DNA of 64,000 bases from Casuarina equisetifolia (Eukaryota > Streptophyta > Magnoliopsida > Fagales > Casuarinaceae), in assembly GCA_028551475.1 (NCBI GenBank), contig CM052356.1, positions 1,374,001 through 1,438,000 on the forward strand. Reading direction: 5' to 3'. Made by a program: the position numbers and the translations under genes. Numbering within the stretch: the first letter of the stretch is position 1; each line of letters begins with the position of its first letter. The notes under the pieces are model-generated. The model did no database searches and was not told where the DNA came from. It saw nothing but the letters and a program-made list of their open reading frames with translations. Positions 29,101 through 40,712 of this stretch are shown one piece after another.

Positions 29101-29479
29101 AAACATCAAAAGGAATCACTGATCGAATCCCCCAACGCAGTCAAAGCAACCATGTTAAACACAAGCACCAGAGAGAGTTTTAAAGAGACACCTGGAAGAA
29201 GGTGGAAGAGACGGCAACGAGGAATGTGGCAGCGGCCCAGAAGAAAGCACCGAATGCAATCATGTGGGTACGATTATGATGCAGAGCCAGGTAAGTTGCT
29301 AGTGGGTAACACAACGTCTGCACTATGGATCCGAACAGACTCAGCAAGCCCAAACCAGTTGGATCTGTGTGCAAAGTAGCGCCGACCTCCTTATACACCG
29401 CCGGGAACAAACTCACGTCAGCTCGCTCCATAATGCCGGCCATATTTACTAGAACTAAAGTCAAGATCTCTGACCTCAT
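26109..29479 (-). pseudogene. Spinster-like MFS transporter gene with frameshift deletion
   Basis: Three minus-strand exons are visible: 29192-29479 (96 codons from ATG at 29479, MRSEILTLVLVNMAGIMERAD), 27135-27861 and 26109-26541 (TAG at 26109-26111). The product is a major facilitator superfamily protein of the plant Spinster-like type, with repeated hydrophobic helices, the SRGLNGIGLAIVIPSIQSL segment and the GRMGDLLAKRLP loop. Family members are membrane carriers whose substrates in plants are mostly unknown. Exon 2 is 727 bases, one base too many modulo 3 for its splice phases. At about 27428 the frame shifts between ..VAQGVPGSFP and WLELVGFSHEK. Comparison with the usual spacing of the family suggests loss of about 25 bases (family spacing recalled, not computed). 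As read, translation would run out of frame after about residue 240. An assembly error is possible. Intron 1 (27862-29191) is 1.3 kb and empty of genes. Confidence 0.85.
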
Positions 29480-29897
29480 CTTGATGTCCAGACTCCAGGG
29501 ACTGCAACAACCCAAATTGTTCTTTGGGGAGGTTGTGGTAGTTCATTTGGGAAGAGTGAGAATAGGTGGAAAATATGAGGACTCCCGTTTTGGACGGCAT
29601 TGACTTTGGGGAGCGAGAGTGCGAAGAAAATAAGAGGTCCGCCGCACTGAGAATGGGACGTGTGGATAAGGGTTGGGGGAGTGATCGAACTTCTGGATGG
29701 AAGTTGGAGTTGTTAAAATTATTGATTTAAATAAACTTGACATTAGCTTGCCAAGTTTAATGAGCATTCTGTAGCGATATGTAATTGGATATTACATTAT
29801 TGAACTGTGCATGAATGCCACATACATATCTAATGTGCCTTCTGTCCCTGCAATAATTGACTGCGGTAATTGACTGCAAGGCTATTTTCCATTTTCA
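29480..29897. other. Upstream region of the MFS gene with small repeats
   Basis: This holds the presumed 5' leader and promoter of the minus-strand transporter. Bases 29762-29886 resemble 26941-27040, and 29770-29797 is an inverted copy of the start of the next repeat (29914-29942). Confidence 0.5.
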
Positions 29898-30630
29898 TGC
29901 TCCATTACCTCAAATAATGTAACATCCAATTACATATCGCTGCAGAATTTTTGTAGAAATGTATTTGTTTAGCGTATGTCATGGTTTCCACTTTGATGGT
30001 GAAGATACCGAAAAAATGTATGATTTTTTGTTTAGTCAAACTAAATTATATTGATAGTTCTTAAGAAATTTCTTTTAACTTGCATTTACTGTACCTAAGT
30101 TAAATGCAATAAAAGATAATTTCATAACAAAAAAATTGACATCTTAATCATGTTAGTTAAAGAAAAAATAAATAAATAATATATAAGTGAGAAGATTTTT
30201 TATTTTGAAACTTAAAATTTTCATTGAAAAATATTATTTTGAGTAAGATTTGAAGTCTTCTAATTTTTATCTTTTTATAGGTTTCATAATTCTCATAATG
30301 TTGGATTATGCCCATGTAATTTTGTATTTTTATTAATGTAAATTTATCTTTCCAAAGAAAAAATATATGTATTGTTGATAGTCATGAAGACTTCAATTCT
30401 AACTAGTTGTTTGTGATATAGTGAGAATGCGAGGGTTTAACTGATAATTAGGTTGACCTGGTAAGGGTAATTGGTAATGGTGGTAAGTTGGGTAGTTTTA
30501 TGCCGTGGTGGGCAACGTTTAGACAAAAGAGGAACACAAACGGCTCCATGATAGAGGAGAGACACAAAAAACTAAAAGCAAAGTTCCACTGATACCAGAA
30601 GTCCCACTATAAGTAACATGCAGTGGAATA
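29898..30630 (+). repeat. 0.7 kb dispersed direct repeat, copy 2
   Basis: Same-orientation copy of 21884-22590 with scattered substitutions and small indels, about 8 kb away. Both copies end near a 'gttccact..ta..agaagtcc' string, after which the flanks differ. Confidence 0.8.
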
Positions 30631-31148
30631 TGAAGAGAAGAAATGGATCTGGGTCAAGCGAAGATATTGGGCCTATATCTAGGGCTGTAATAGTAAAGGT
30701 TAATGTAAAATCCAAATTAATCCTTTTCCTAGGCTATATTCTGAATTCGTTATTTTTGGTAGCGATTCTTTTGGAAAATAAAGATCTCTTAATTCCTAAT
30801 TAAGAAATAAATGTTTCTTTTTGTGTTTGCTGACGTTTTAGGTATCGAATCGTTAGTTCTAGACGATGTCAAACAAAAGTAGGCCGGCCGAAGGAAAAAT
30901 AAAACATAATCCTTGTTCGTTTCCCTTCGGACAAGTATTTTCAAAAAAAAAAAAAAGCGCTGGCAAAAGTCGTACTCTATAGCCATCTACCCCTAGCAAA
31001 CCTCACCTTGGAAGCTGTGGTTCTTAGCACATGAGAAGGACCGGACGAGAAGTCTTTGAAACGAATACCATTCATGAATTAGTTATCGGGAATTTTTTAG
31101 ATACCATTCATGCACATGTTCTCAATCCACTCATATATTCCCCCTTAT

Positions 31149-31353
31149 CTATTGATAGAGAAATGGATCGGGTAGCCTTGGGGTTGGAATAGCGGGAAGA
31201 GGGTTATTCTTTTCAGAACAATTCCAAACTTCTGTCAAGTCCAACCTCCAATTCGTCTTGTACTTTCCTCGTCACTTCCGGTTTGTTCATTACTTCAGCC
31301 ATGACAAACTCAGTCGTGTTGGAGGACATGCCTTTCCCACCAACCACCATACC
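31149..31353 (-). pseudogene. CYP706-like exon-2 relic with internal deletion
   Basis: On the minus strand, 31350-31263 reads MVVGG..MSSNTTEFVMAEVMNKPEVTRKVQDELE, clearly the helix-I start of CYP706 exon 2. It then jumps directly to the gene's last stretch (a TTGACAGAAG...GTTCTGAAAAGAA string, then ccaaccccaaggct) and ends at a TAG at 31149-31151 after ...LYQ-like codons. The ExxR, PERF and haem-loop parts are gone, as is exon 1. The GGTDTS motif is altered (GGKGMS). It is inverted relative to the neighbouring + strand P450 genes. Confidence 0.85.
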
Positions 31354-33109
31354 CTCTCATAGTACATGCTAGATTACGTGGAAGCCTAGATTTCCATTGA
31401 AGTATTAGACTCCAAAAAACCTGGTCGACTAATTTGTTTAGTGTTCCGGGTGATGTGTCCAGAATGCTGTCGTCCTTATCCTGCATGAGATAGGAGCAAC
31501 TATTATAAGTAGAATTCATAAGGGATATTCTGTAAACCCTTCTGGTTTAATGGAAAGATTTAGATATTTTGAACCAAATTTAACCTCGTAAATAAAAAAG
31601 AGAACTTCCAAGTCCCCATTAAATTGAGAATGATCTCTTTATAATTCCTCCCTCTAATTCTTTTTTCCTCTCTTTAATGTGGATTTACATCTTCTTACCA
31701 ACAATGTCATGGAGATTAGATCATAACATAATACTCTAGTTAAAAATAAGCGCATCTCTTTTTCTTCTCCATTCCTCCTTTTAGAGATCCATGTCAATTT
31801 AAGTATCAACAGAATATCAATTCAAGTAATCTCATTGATGCTCATCACTTGTCACAAATTTAAAGACATTTGCCTTGAACTTCTTCCTTTTTGCATAGTA
31901 AAAAATTCAGTTGATTGTTGCATTTTATTATAGATAGGAAGGCCATACATTGAGAATAGTCTCCAAATGTCTTCATATTGCTATAAAGTATGAGCAACTT
32001 ATGAAAATGTGGTCATTAGATTCATCTAGTATGTAAAATAGGCAACAAGTCTTATTTCTAAATACTCAAAGAATCCAAAGTTTATCCATTGTTGCTAGCC
32101 ATAGTAATACAAATTCATAGAAAACTGCATACACGAATCATACAATTATATGCCAATCCGCTTTAGGTCATTAGGGAATAATAACTTTCTAGGTGAATTT
32201 AATTGAGTGGTTTTGATTAGCTAAACTGTATCTTCTATCTTATTTTTTTGGCTAGGACAAAATTGATACTATTTGTAGAATCACTTCTTATTTTAAAGGT
32301 TTAGAAACTCGTAGGATAACATTCGGTCCTTTTAAGAATGGACCTCTAAAGAAAGTGAATTTACACCAACCCATCATTATCATTAGGTAAGTATAAGACA
32401 TTAAACGAGTAAACGTGACACACGGCATTAACCATGTCCTGTTGTCATTGCCATTTTATATTGCAGAGATTCCTTTTCCTTATAAAACTCACACGGAAAA
32501 TGAAAAGTAAAACGAAGAAAAAGATAGAAGCCCTTTGAAAACTTTTGAAGCTGGTTACAATCATCATCCCAAAGCTTGATTTCATATTGGAAAACAAATG
32601 TACTTTGTATGCACGCTTGTCTTGTGGCATTTTTAGGGGAAACAAACTCATGTTCTACCTTGGAAACTATCCTTCATATCCCGTCGCAGTGCATACTGAG
32701 TAGCTTCAAAGGTCGGTGAAGCGAAACACAGACAATGTCCACGGATTTACTTCGTCAAAGTTACCTCACAAACAGAGTTTTATGTGTTTGTGGTGTGGTG
32801 AAATTCCGTGGGATTCCACTTTTTGGTGTTTAGCTGTCACGTGGAGATACGTCCCACCTTGGGACAACCTGCGTACTAGGGAACCGACAATACAAACTTA
32901 AGACAACAACGTTGTGCATAAACAACAACATAGTACACGCGACAGAACATCTTAAAAATTAGAAAAAGATGGAAAAGATGCCCTTTCAATATTCCAGAGG
33001 ATCAAGCAAACGATCTTTTGTCCGGATTGACAGAAAGAAGTTAATCCCATTCCTTTAAGTACATCTCTTAACTATACTTATTTCTCATCTATTTGTCAAC
33101 AGCATCACG
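31354..33109. other. Intergenic region upstream of P450 copy 2
   Basis: AT-rich sequence that presumably includes the promoter of the P450 starting at 33110. No gene or clear element was recognised. Confidence 0.35.
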
Positions 33110-35145
33110 ATGACATTCCTCGCTGGTTTCATTTCATCTCTTATCAAAGAAAATGAGCAATTCTCACGGCTGCCTTTTTCCCTCTTTGTTATCCTCTTGC
33201 TGTCTTGGTCCGCATTCGTTTACGCCAAAAGTAGGAAACGCACCCCACCATTGCCGCCAGGCCCACGCGGTCTTCCCTTTGTGGGAAGCCTTCTGTCCCT
33301 TGAGCCAGAGCTGCATTCCCACTTCGCCAAACTGGCACAGGTCCACGGACCCATAATGAAGCTCTGGCTCGGCAACAAACTTGGCATTGTGGTTTGCTCC
33401 CCTTCCATGGCACGAGAAGTGCTCAAGGACCACGATGTCACGTTTGCCAACCGTGACGTGCCTGGAGCTCGGGCCGCCACTTATGGTGGCTCTGACATAG
33501 TATGGACCCCTTATGGACCGCAATGGCGGATGCTCAGAAAAGTTTGTGTACTCAAGATGCTAAGCAACGCGACCTTGGACTCCTTTTACACACTCCGCCG
33601 TAAACAAGTCCGAGGAACCGTCGCGTACATTTACAGTCGAGCAGGATGTCCAGTGAACATAGGCGAGCAGACGTTCTTGACCGTCCTCAATGTGATTACC
33701 GGCATGTTGTGGGGTGGGACGGTGGAGGGGGAAACGAGGGCGGGGCTAACGGCAGACTTCAAGGACGTGGTATCCGAGATAACGGTACTTCTGGGAAAGC
33801 CCGATATATCGGACTTCTTTCCGATTCTGGCCCGGTTCGATTTGCAAGGGGTGGTGAGGCAAATGGAGAAGGTGGCGCAACGGTTCCATATTATCTTAGA
33901 GAGGGTCATGGATGAAAGACGAAAGATTGATAGAGAAATCGGAAACACAACAAAGGGTAGTGTTTGTGCTGGAGGGAGTAAGGACTTTTTGCAGTTTTTG
34001 ATGAAATTGAAAGATGAAAATGATTCTAAGACGCCTCTGACGTTAGTCAACCTCAAGGCACTGTTCATGGTACGTTGTTTTTCTCCTCCATGATATTTTT
34101 TTAATAAATATATAAATTTATTCAACTAAAACCAAAAAAATAGAAAAATAGAAAAATAAACTTTAACATTACAAAGTCATTTAAGATAAAATTAAATTTA
34201 AAATCCTCACATGATATAATAAAATATTTGTATGAAAGGGTTTAACATTCTTATATAGATTTGTTCTTTTTACATATTATTTTTCTAATTATGGCCATAT
34301 TATCTTTTCATTACTCATTCAATTTGATATTTCAGTAGTGTCATACTTCTTTTTGCTGTCCGTTCACGAGTTGAATTTGTTTCTATTAGACTTTTCTTTA
34401 TCTTCCTCTTCTTTTTTTTTTTTCCTTTTTGCTTTTAAGCTTGAAAAAGAGTGGGCTTTGATAATCCAAAACTTGATAGTTACAGTGCAAACCGAGGCTT
34501 CCACATAATACACTATACATGACAGGACATGGTGGTAGGTGGCACAGACACGTCCTCCAATGCAATCGAGTTTGCCATGGCTGAAATAATGAACAATCCA
34601 GAGGTGATGAGGAAGGTGCAAGAAGAATTGGAGGCTGTAATCGGCAAAGACAACGTTGTCGAGGAGTCTCACAACCACAAACTGCCATATTTACGCGCTG
34701 TGATGAAAGAAACACTGAGGTTGCACCCTCCCGTGCCACTGTTGGTCCCTCGTTGCCCTAGCGAAACATGCACCGTGGGAGGCTACACCATTCCCAAAGG
34801 GTCGCAAGTCTTCGTGAATGCATGGGCAATACAAAGCGACCCTTCATATGGGAAAATCCAATAAACTTTGATCCGGAGAGGTTCCTGAATGAGAAATGGG
34901 ACTTCAGTGGAAATGACTTCAGTTATCTTCCATTTGGGTCTGGCCGGCGGATATGTGCCGGAACGGCCATGGCTGAACGGATGGTGATGTTTTCGCTTGC
35001 TACCCTTCTGCATTCTTTCGATTGGAGTCTGCCGGAAGGAGAGAAGTTGGATCTAACAGAAAAGACTGGGATTGTAATGAAGAAAAAGATCCCTCTTGTC
35101 GCAATTCCAACCCCAAGACTACGTGATACATCTCTGTATCAGTAG
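33110..35145 (+). pseudogene. Cytochrome P450, CYP706-like, copy 2 (frameshifted)
   Basis: Exon 1 (33110-34069, 320 codons from MTFLAGFISS) is intact, with LPPGPRGLPFVGSLLSL and YGGSDIVWTPYGPQW. After a 456-base intron, exon 2 starts at 34526 with the helix-I motif GGTDTS and KETLR. Near 34846-34850 one base is missing relative to copies 1 and 3: copy 1 has a 15-base interval where this copy has 14. The frame runs into TAA at about 34862. The downstream frame to 35145 keeps INFDPERF, FGSGRRICAG and the normal end ..SLYQ. As written, the product lacks the haem-binding cysteine and would be inactive. All other features look well preserved, so the loss is recent or the base is an assembly error. 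Confidence 0.9.
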
Positions 35146-35414
35146 GGGCTAGTGATAAGATATGGTGAGTAGAACTCGCAAGATTGCTTAATAATTGGTC
35201 CATCTTCAAATGGTGGATTTTAGAAAAGTGTGCATCTTTTCTCGTAAAAATATGGAGTAGATTACTTTATGGTAATCAAACCACATAGAGATGCGCCATT
35301 TCTTTTTTTTTTTTTGTTTTTTATTCTTTTTTCCTCTCATGTGACCTCCGGAGTGGTTATGCATCTCTTGCATTTAGCTGAAAACATTTGAAAATGTAAC
35401 TTTATCGTTGAAAA
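35146..35414. other. 3' flank of P450 copy 2
   Basis: Short noncoding stretch between the copy 2 stop codon and the LINE insertion. It has a T-run at about 35304-35314. Confidence 0.4.
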
Positions 35415-36412
35415 AGTAACTTTTTTGTGGGTAGGTAATATAGATATGCATCGTTCTCATAAAGTAACTTGACAAACAGTTTGTTTACCGAAGAAGGAAA
35501 GGGGATTAAGTTTACTGAACCTCAAAATTTGGAATAAAGTCCTTTTAGGATATATACTTTGGAATCTCATTAATCTCTTAGAAGGCTCATTATAGAGTAA
35601 GTGGATTCACAATACAAAATGTAACAGAACCCCAATAATGCAGTTTGACATAAAAGGTACCATGGCTTGGAATTGGCGGGGTCTCCTCAAGTTAAGGCCT
35701 ACACTTACCTTTGTTCTCTCGAGTCCTACATATTGTTGTCAAAAGATTTATAATGATCTTCGACAAATTAGAGAAATGATAAATTAGTATAATTTAATTT
35801 GAACAGGTGGCATTAGTAAACGTAATTTCATTGAATGGCTTGTTTGTAGGGATAGACTTTCTACAGCAACAAAAATTGTATGATGGCTTCCTTCGGTAAA
35901 CATATATTGTGATTTTTGTCAATCTCATTTAGAAAATAGAAATCATCTCTTTTTTGAATGTGTATGGACAAGGATGATTTAAAAAAGTATTCTTACTCAG
36001 AATGGAATCCAACATGACATTGGAGGATGGAATGAAGAACTACAATGGATGATCAAAGCAATAAAAGGAAGGGATTTAACTGCCAAACTTTTCAAGATAT
36101 TTTTCTTAGCTTGTATTTATTGTATATGGGCTGAACAAAATAGAAGATGTTTTCAAGAGAAAACAATAGATATCCCTATTCTCTTAGTGAAACTAAAGAA
36201 AATAGTACGAGGGAGAGCTTCTTTATTTAGAAATATAAAATCTTTTCAATACAATGTTATTTTGAGTGAGATTTAGAGGCTTCTAAGTTTCATCTTTTCA
36301 TAGATATGGTGACTTTTGTAATACTGGGATATGCCCATGTGCTTTTGTACTTTAATATATATTAATACAATTTACCTTTCTACCAAAAAAAAAAGTAACT
36401 TTGTTGTGAGTA
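35415..36412 (+). mobile_element. 5'-truncated L1-type LINE with target-site duplications
   Basis: The + strand encodes the end of ORF2: a zinc-knuckle-like CDFCQSHLENRNHLFFEC, then IYCIWAEQNRRCFQEK and a stop at about 36276. After it come a short AT-rich tail and an A-run ending at 36393. A 19-base string at 35415-35433 (agtaacttttttgtgggta) recurs at 36394-36412 with two mismatches, as expected of target-site duplications flanking a LINE insertion. In-frame stops (for example near 35880 and 35978) show it is inactive. The missing front is the usual 5' truncation. Confidence 0.75.
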
Positions 36413-37414
36413 TTTGGTTTATTATGTTAATAGGCTAGCAATTCAATAGTTAATTATTAGTTATCTAGATCCTAAATTTTAGATTTAACATCTCATGCTC
36501 TTAAACCACGTTTTACCTAAAAGGGATACAATTTTAGTTTGCTCTATCTCAAAAAATCTCAAAAATTGAAAAGCTATTGACAATATCAAACCAGGTGTTA
36601 TGACCAGCACCTATTAGTTTAAGCGTATTGGCATGTCATGACTAGCACCGTTCACCTTCTCCACACCACCAAAAACAATTCTTGGGCTAAAAAATGTAGA
36701 TAAAAATACAGAGCGTGCACACTCATTAAACTTTTTCTTTCACTTAAGATTCCTCTTATTTTTTTACTCTGCTCCATATTATGTTCTCTGTTTTTCCTAT
36801 TATTATAATTTCATTCGTTTCGAGTGTTGTTCTTCTCTACTACGGATTTATATATGGAGTTTCACTATTTGAGAACGTTGATATTCGGGCTTCCTTTAAA
36901 ATCCCAGATGACATATTTCCGGGCGTTTGAAAACCGTCCACTTCTATTGATTAGTTTATCGGGTTGGATAAGACAACTAACCTAACTGGTAGCTCCATGG
37001 GACGGCAGAACCAAGCAGAAATAATTAATACGGAGAACAAGACATCACCCACTCATTTACGTCATCAAACAATCATCCCGAGCACAATTTTATTCTGGAA
37101 CCTTTTGATTAAGGTTGGCTTCCCCCGACTGATCTGATCATCGGTAGCTCTTAAGATTTTTCTTAAGGTTTGGCTCTCCCTATGAAGTTACTTAGCCGGT
37201 TAAACATGAAAATTGAACAATGTTATCGTCCTGAGAGAAGGGAATATATAATAAAAAAAGAGAGAGATGCTCCGGCTGGATTCCACGGGGGTTGAAATAA
37301 GTGGCTCCTGTCTTTACGTTTGGACTGAGTGATTGATAATTATCAGAAGCTTATCTCTTTGGAAAGCGAATCTCCTAGTTTCTTGTTCCCCTTTGATTTC
37401 CCAAAATTGCCTTG
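36413..37414. other. Upstream region of P450 copy 3
   Basis: Noncoding sequence that should hold the promoter of the gene starting at 37415. A TATATAATA string lies at 37245-37253, 162-170 bases before the ATG, a plausible TATA box. Confidence 0.4.
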
Positions 37415-39190
37415 ATGTCGCCGCTCTCAGATATTCTTGGAGGTTTGAGCCACGGAAACGATCAGGTTTCAAGCCTGCTTTTCTCCCTCTTCGTTATCTT
37501 CACGCTCTCTTGGTACGCATGGGTTTACACCAAGGACGGGAGGCACAACCCACCGTTGCCGCCGGGACCAAGGGCGCTTCCTTTGGTGGGGAACCTCCTG
37601 TCCCTCGACCCCGAACTCCATTCCTATTTCGCCGGCCTGGCCCGGACCCACGGACCCATACTGAGGCTCTGGCTCGGCAAGAAGCTCGGCATCGTGGTGA
37701 CCTCCCCTTCCCTCGCCCGAGAGGTGCTTAAGGACCACGACATCACGTTCGCCAACCGTGACGTGCCCGCCGGCGCCCGGGCCGCGGCTTACGGTGGGTC
37801 TGACATAGTATGGACTCCTTATGGGCCCGAGTGGCGGATGCTGAGAAAGATATGTGTGCTCAAGATGCTAAGCAACGCGACCTTGGACTCCGTCTACGCG
37901 CTCCGCCGTAAACAACTCCGAGGAACCGTCGGGTATGTTTACAGTCACGTAGGATGCCCGGTGAACATCGGGGAGCAGATGTTCTTGACGGTGCTCAACG
38001 TGATTACCAGCATGTTGTGGGGTGGGACGGTGGAGGGGGACACGAGGGCTAGCCTGGGGGCAGATTTCAGGGAGGTGGTGTCGGAGATGACGGAGCTTCT
38101 AGGAACACCCAACCTCTCGGATTTTTATCCGAGTTTAGCTCGGTTTGACTTGCAGGGCGTGGTGAGGAAGATGGATAAGTTGGCCCAGAGGTTTGATCAG
38201 ATCTTTGAGAAGGTAATTGATCAAAGGCGAAAGATTGATAGAGAGATCGGAACCACGGCACCGGAAAATATTTCTGGCGGGGAGAGCAAGGATTTCTTGC
38301 AGTTCCTGTTGAAATTGCAGGATGAAAGCGATTCCAAGACGCCGCTGACCATGACCGACCTCAAAGCTTTGCTCATGGTATGTTCATTTTCTCCGTTACT
38401 ATATATTATTCCCCATTACCGGTTATAAAAAAAAAAAGATTCTTTCCATTTATGTTTCTTTAACAATCTACTAAAAAATTAGTTTAATGACGACGGCAAC
38501 TAGAAGTGGGGAGAATAATTTATAAGCCCTACCCCCCCTCCCGACATAATCTCGAAAATACTGTAACAGGATATGGTGGTGGGTGGGACGGACACGTCCT
38601 CCAACACAGTCGAGTTTGCCATGGCTGAAATAATGAACAAACCGGAGGTGATGAGGAAAGCGCAAGAAGAATTAGAGGCTGTAATCGGCAAAGATAACAT
38701 TGTCGAGGAGTCCCACATCCACAAACTGCCATATTTACACGCCGTGATGAAAGAAACACTAAGGTTGCACCCAGCTTTGCCGCTGTTAGTCCCTCATTGC
38801 CCCAGCCAGACATGCACCGTAGGAGGCTACACCGTCCCGGAAGGGTCACGTGTCTTTGTGAATGTGTGGGCAATTCAAAGGGACCCTACCGCTTGGGAAA
38901 ACCCATTGGATTTTGATCCGGAGAGGTTCCTGAATGAGACATGGGACTACAGTGGAAATGACTTCAGTTATTTTCCATTTGGATCTGGCCGGCGGATATG
39001 TGCCGGAACGGCCATGGCTGAACGGATGGTGATGTTTTCGCTTGCTACCCTTCTTCATTCTTTCGATTGGAAAGTACCGGATGGAGAGAAGTTGGACTTG
39101 ACGGAAAAGTTTGGGATTGTGCTAAAGAAAAAGATCGCTCTTGTTGCAGTTCCAACTCCAAGGCTGCCTGATCCTTCTCTCTATCAGTAG
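37415..39190 (+). CDS. CYP706: Cytochrome P450, CYP706-like, copy 3 (intact)
   Basis: Exon 1 is 37415-38377 (321 codons from ATG, MSPLSDILGG) and exon 2 is 38570-39190, with a 192-base phase-0 intron; 527 residues in all. Motifs in order: N-terminal anchor, LPPGPRALPLVGNLLSL, YGGSDIVWTPYGPEW, helix-I GGTDTS, KETLR, DPERF, FGSGRRICAG, and the shared end ..DPSLYQ. It is close to copies 1 and 2 along its whole length. Expected to be an ER-bound monooxygenase of specialised metabolism; the substrate is unknown. The start is set at 37415 because the frame has no ATG further upstream. The coding part is noticeably more GC-rich than its surroundings (for example 37540-37800), unlike the minus-strand P450 group. 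Confidence 0.94.
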
Positions 39191-40148
39191 ACTAATGGGG
39201 ATTACTTCTTTTGTAGGGTATCTGCACGGAGGACAAATACTGTGTCCTCCTGTATGGCTATGAGCTACTTGTCAGTTACTTTCCTTTTTTCACAACAAAT
39301 CTATCAACCTCATCTTTCATAAACATCTCTATCTACTTTCAGCTTCCGCTTTTTAGTGAGTCCTCATTTATTCCCCTTGCCCTATAAACCTATCAAATAT
39401 ACAGGAAAACCATAGAAAATATCAGTTGTGAGGGACCAAAACTTTAATTGCTAATAATATGTCCTTGAATAATAAATGTGATGCGACATTATCATTTCTA
39501 ATATCAAAACCATTAGGATTGAATTACTACTGATATTGCACCTTATTGTGACCGATTATTTATATTCAGTTTGGAAGGGAGATACTTTATTTTTACTTCA
39601 AAGAAGATATCAACACTTTGATCTTTTTGTTTAGTCTGGGAGTATAATTATGCATCAAAACCAAATATATTTTTTTATTGCATAGTGCCAATGTCTGATG
39701 ACCTAATTAATAAGTGTCACTTTGATTATCACAATTCCATTGAATCATAGAACTTTCTTACACTGTAGGATATCCTCTATGTTACTTACAAATCCTAAAT
39801 ATGTAATTTAGACTTGATAAAGTGGGGCCTTTCTTCTCCAAATTACATGTTAAGTAATAATGCAATTAGCGTTATCTAAAACGCATACTATAATTATATA
39901 AATATGCCACAATTAAATGCATCAAATATAATACAAAATCGTACAATTGCTGCAATATGACACATTCACTAAACATAACATAAAATATCATTAAATCACA
40001 TTAAAATGCTAATTCGTGATTTTTGGAATGCCAAAAGAAATTACTAAATTTATGCCAAAATGTTAACCATTGCCTGGGGCAGTAGCGTGCGTTACGTTGG
40101 GGAGACTTGGTCACACATGTTGACGAGTTGATTGATGAACATGACATG
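39191..40148. other. Region between the convergent P450 groups
   Basis: AT-rich sequence with the 3' flank of copy 3. No gene or recognisable element was seen. Confidence 0.4.
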
Positions 40149-40463
40149 TTTCCACGCTGATATTTCTCAAAGGCCGACTTGATTTATCCAATGCTGAGAT
40201 AGCATGACTAGGTTAGTCTTTCACTTTCCCAGCCGAAAGACAGAGGAGGCAGAGCACAGTCTAGCTCCTCTCCACGTTGGGTTGCCGTGCTCTGAACTTC
40301 ACCAATCTGGACTGCTCCTCGACCAGGATGGAGTGAAGGAGACTCTTTTACAAGGTCTTCTATCTTTTCCCATATTTCCTTTGCAGACGAAAGGACAACG
40401 AAAGAATGGAATTCATGTACTTATCGAAAGAGAATCTTTAAGTGGCCGCGGGAAAGACCAACG
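40149..40463 (-). repeat. Orphan promoter-like fragment of the minus-strand P450 group, copy 1
   Basis: About 315 bases matching 46440-46745 almost end to end: ttccacgctgat, caaaggccgactt, ccacgttgggttgccgtgctctgaacttcacc, gaatctttaagtggccgcggga. Its right part resembles the upstream regions of P450 copies B and D. No P450 reading frame follows it on the left, so it may be what remains of a lost gene copy. Confidence 0.65.
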
Positions 40464-40712
40464 AAAATATCAACTATTTGATTTTTATTTTTTTACCATA
40501 GGAAACTAAATTTTCAGTGACAAGAACAAATTAGACTCTCTTGCTCAGAGGCACTCCATAATTATTAAAAAAGCATCTTAACATTGTCCAGGTTAAAATA
40601 ACTATAAATGATTTTTCATCATTAAATATATAGAGCCCCATGCACTGGTAGACATCGCATGGGGAACCAAGCAGAAACCATACAAAATATTTTTGAGTTC
40701 TTATTACTTCGC

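Noticed and set aside
33164-33523. 119-codon frame on - inside P450 copy 2 exon 1
   Set aside because: Antisense shadow of the GC-richer P450 coding sequence.
40204-40509. 101-codon frame on +
   Set aside because: Lies in the promoter-like repeat shared with 46504-46764; the two frames are not conserved as proteins.
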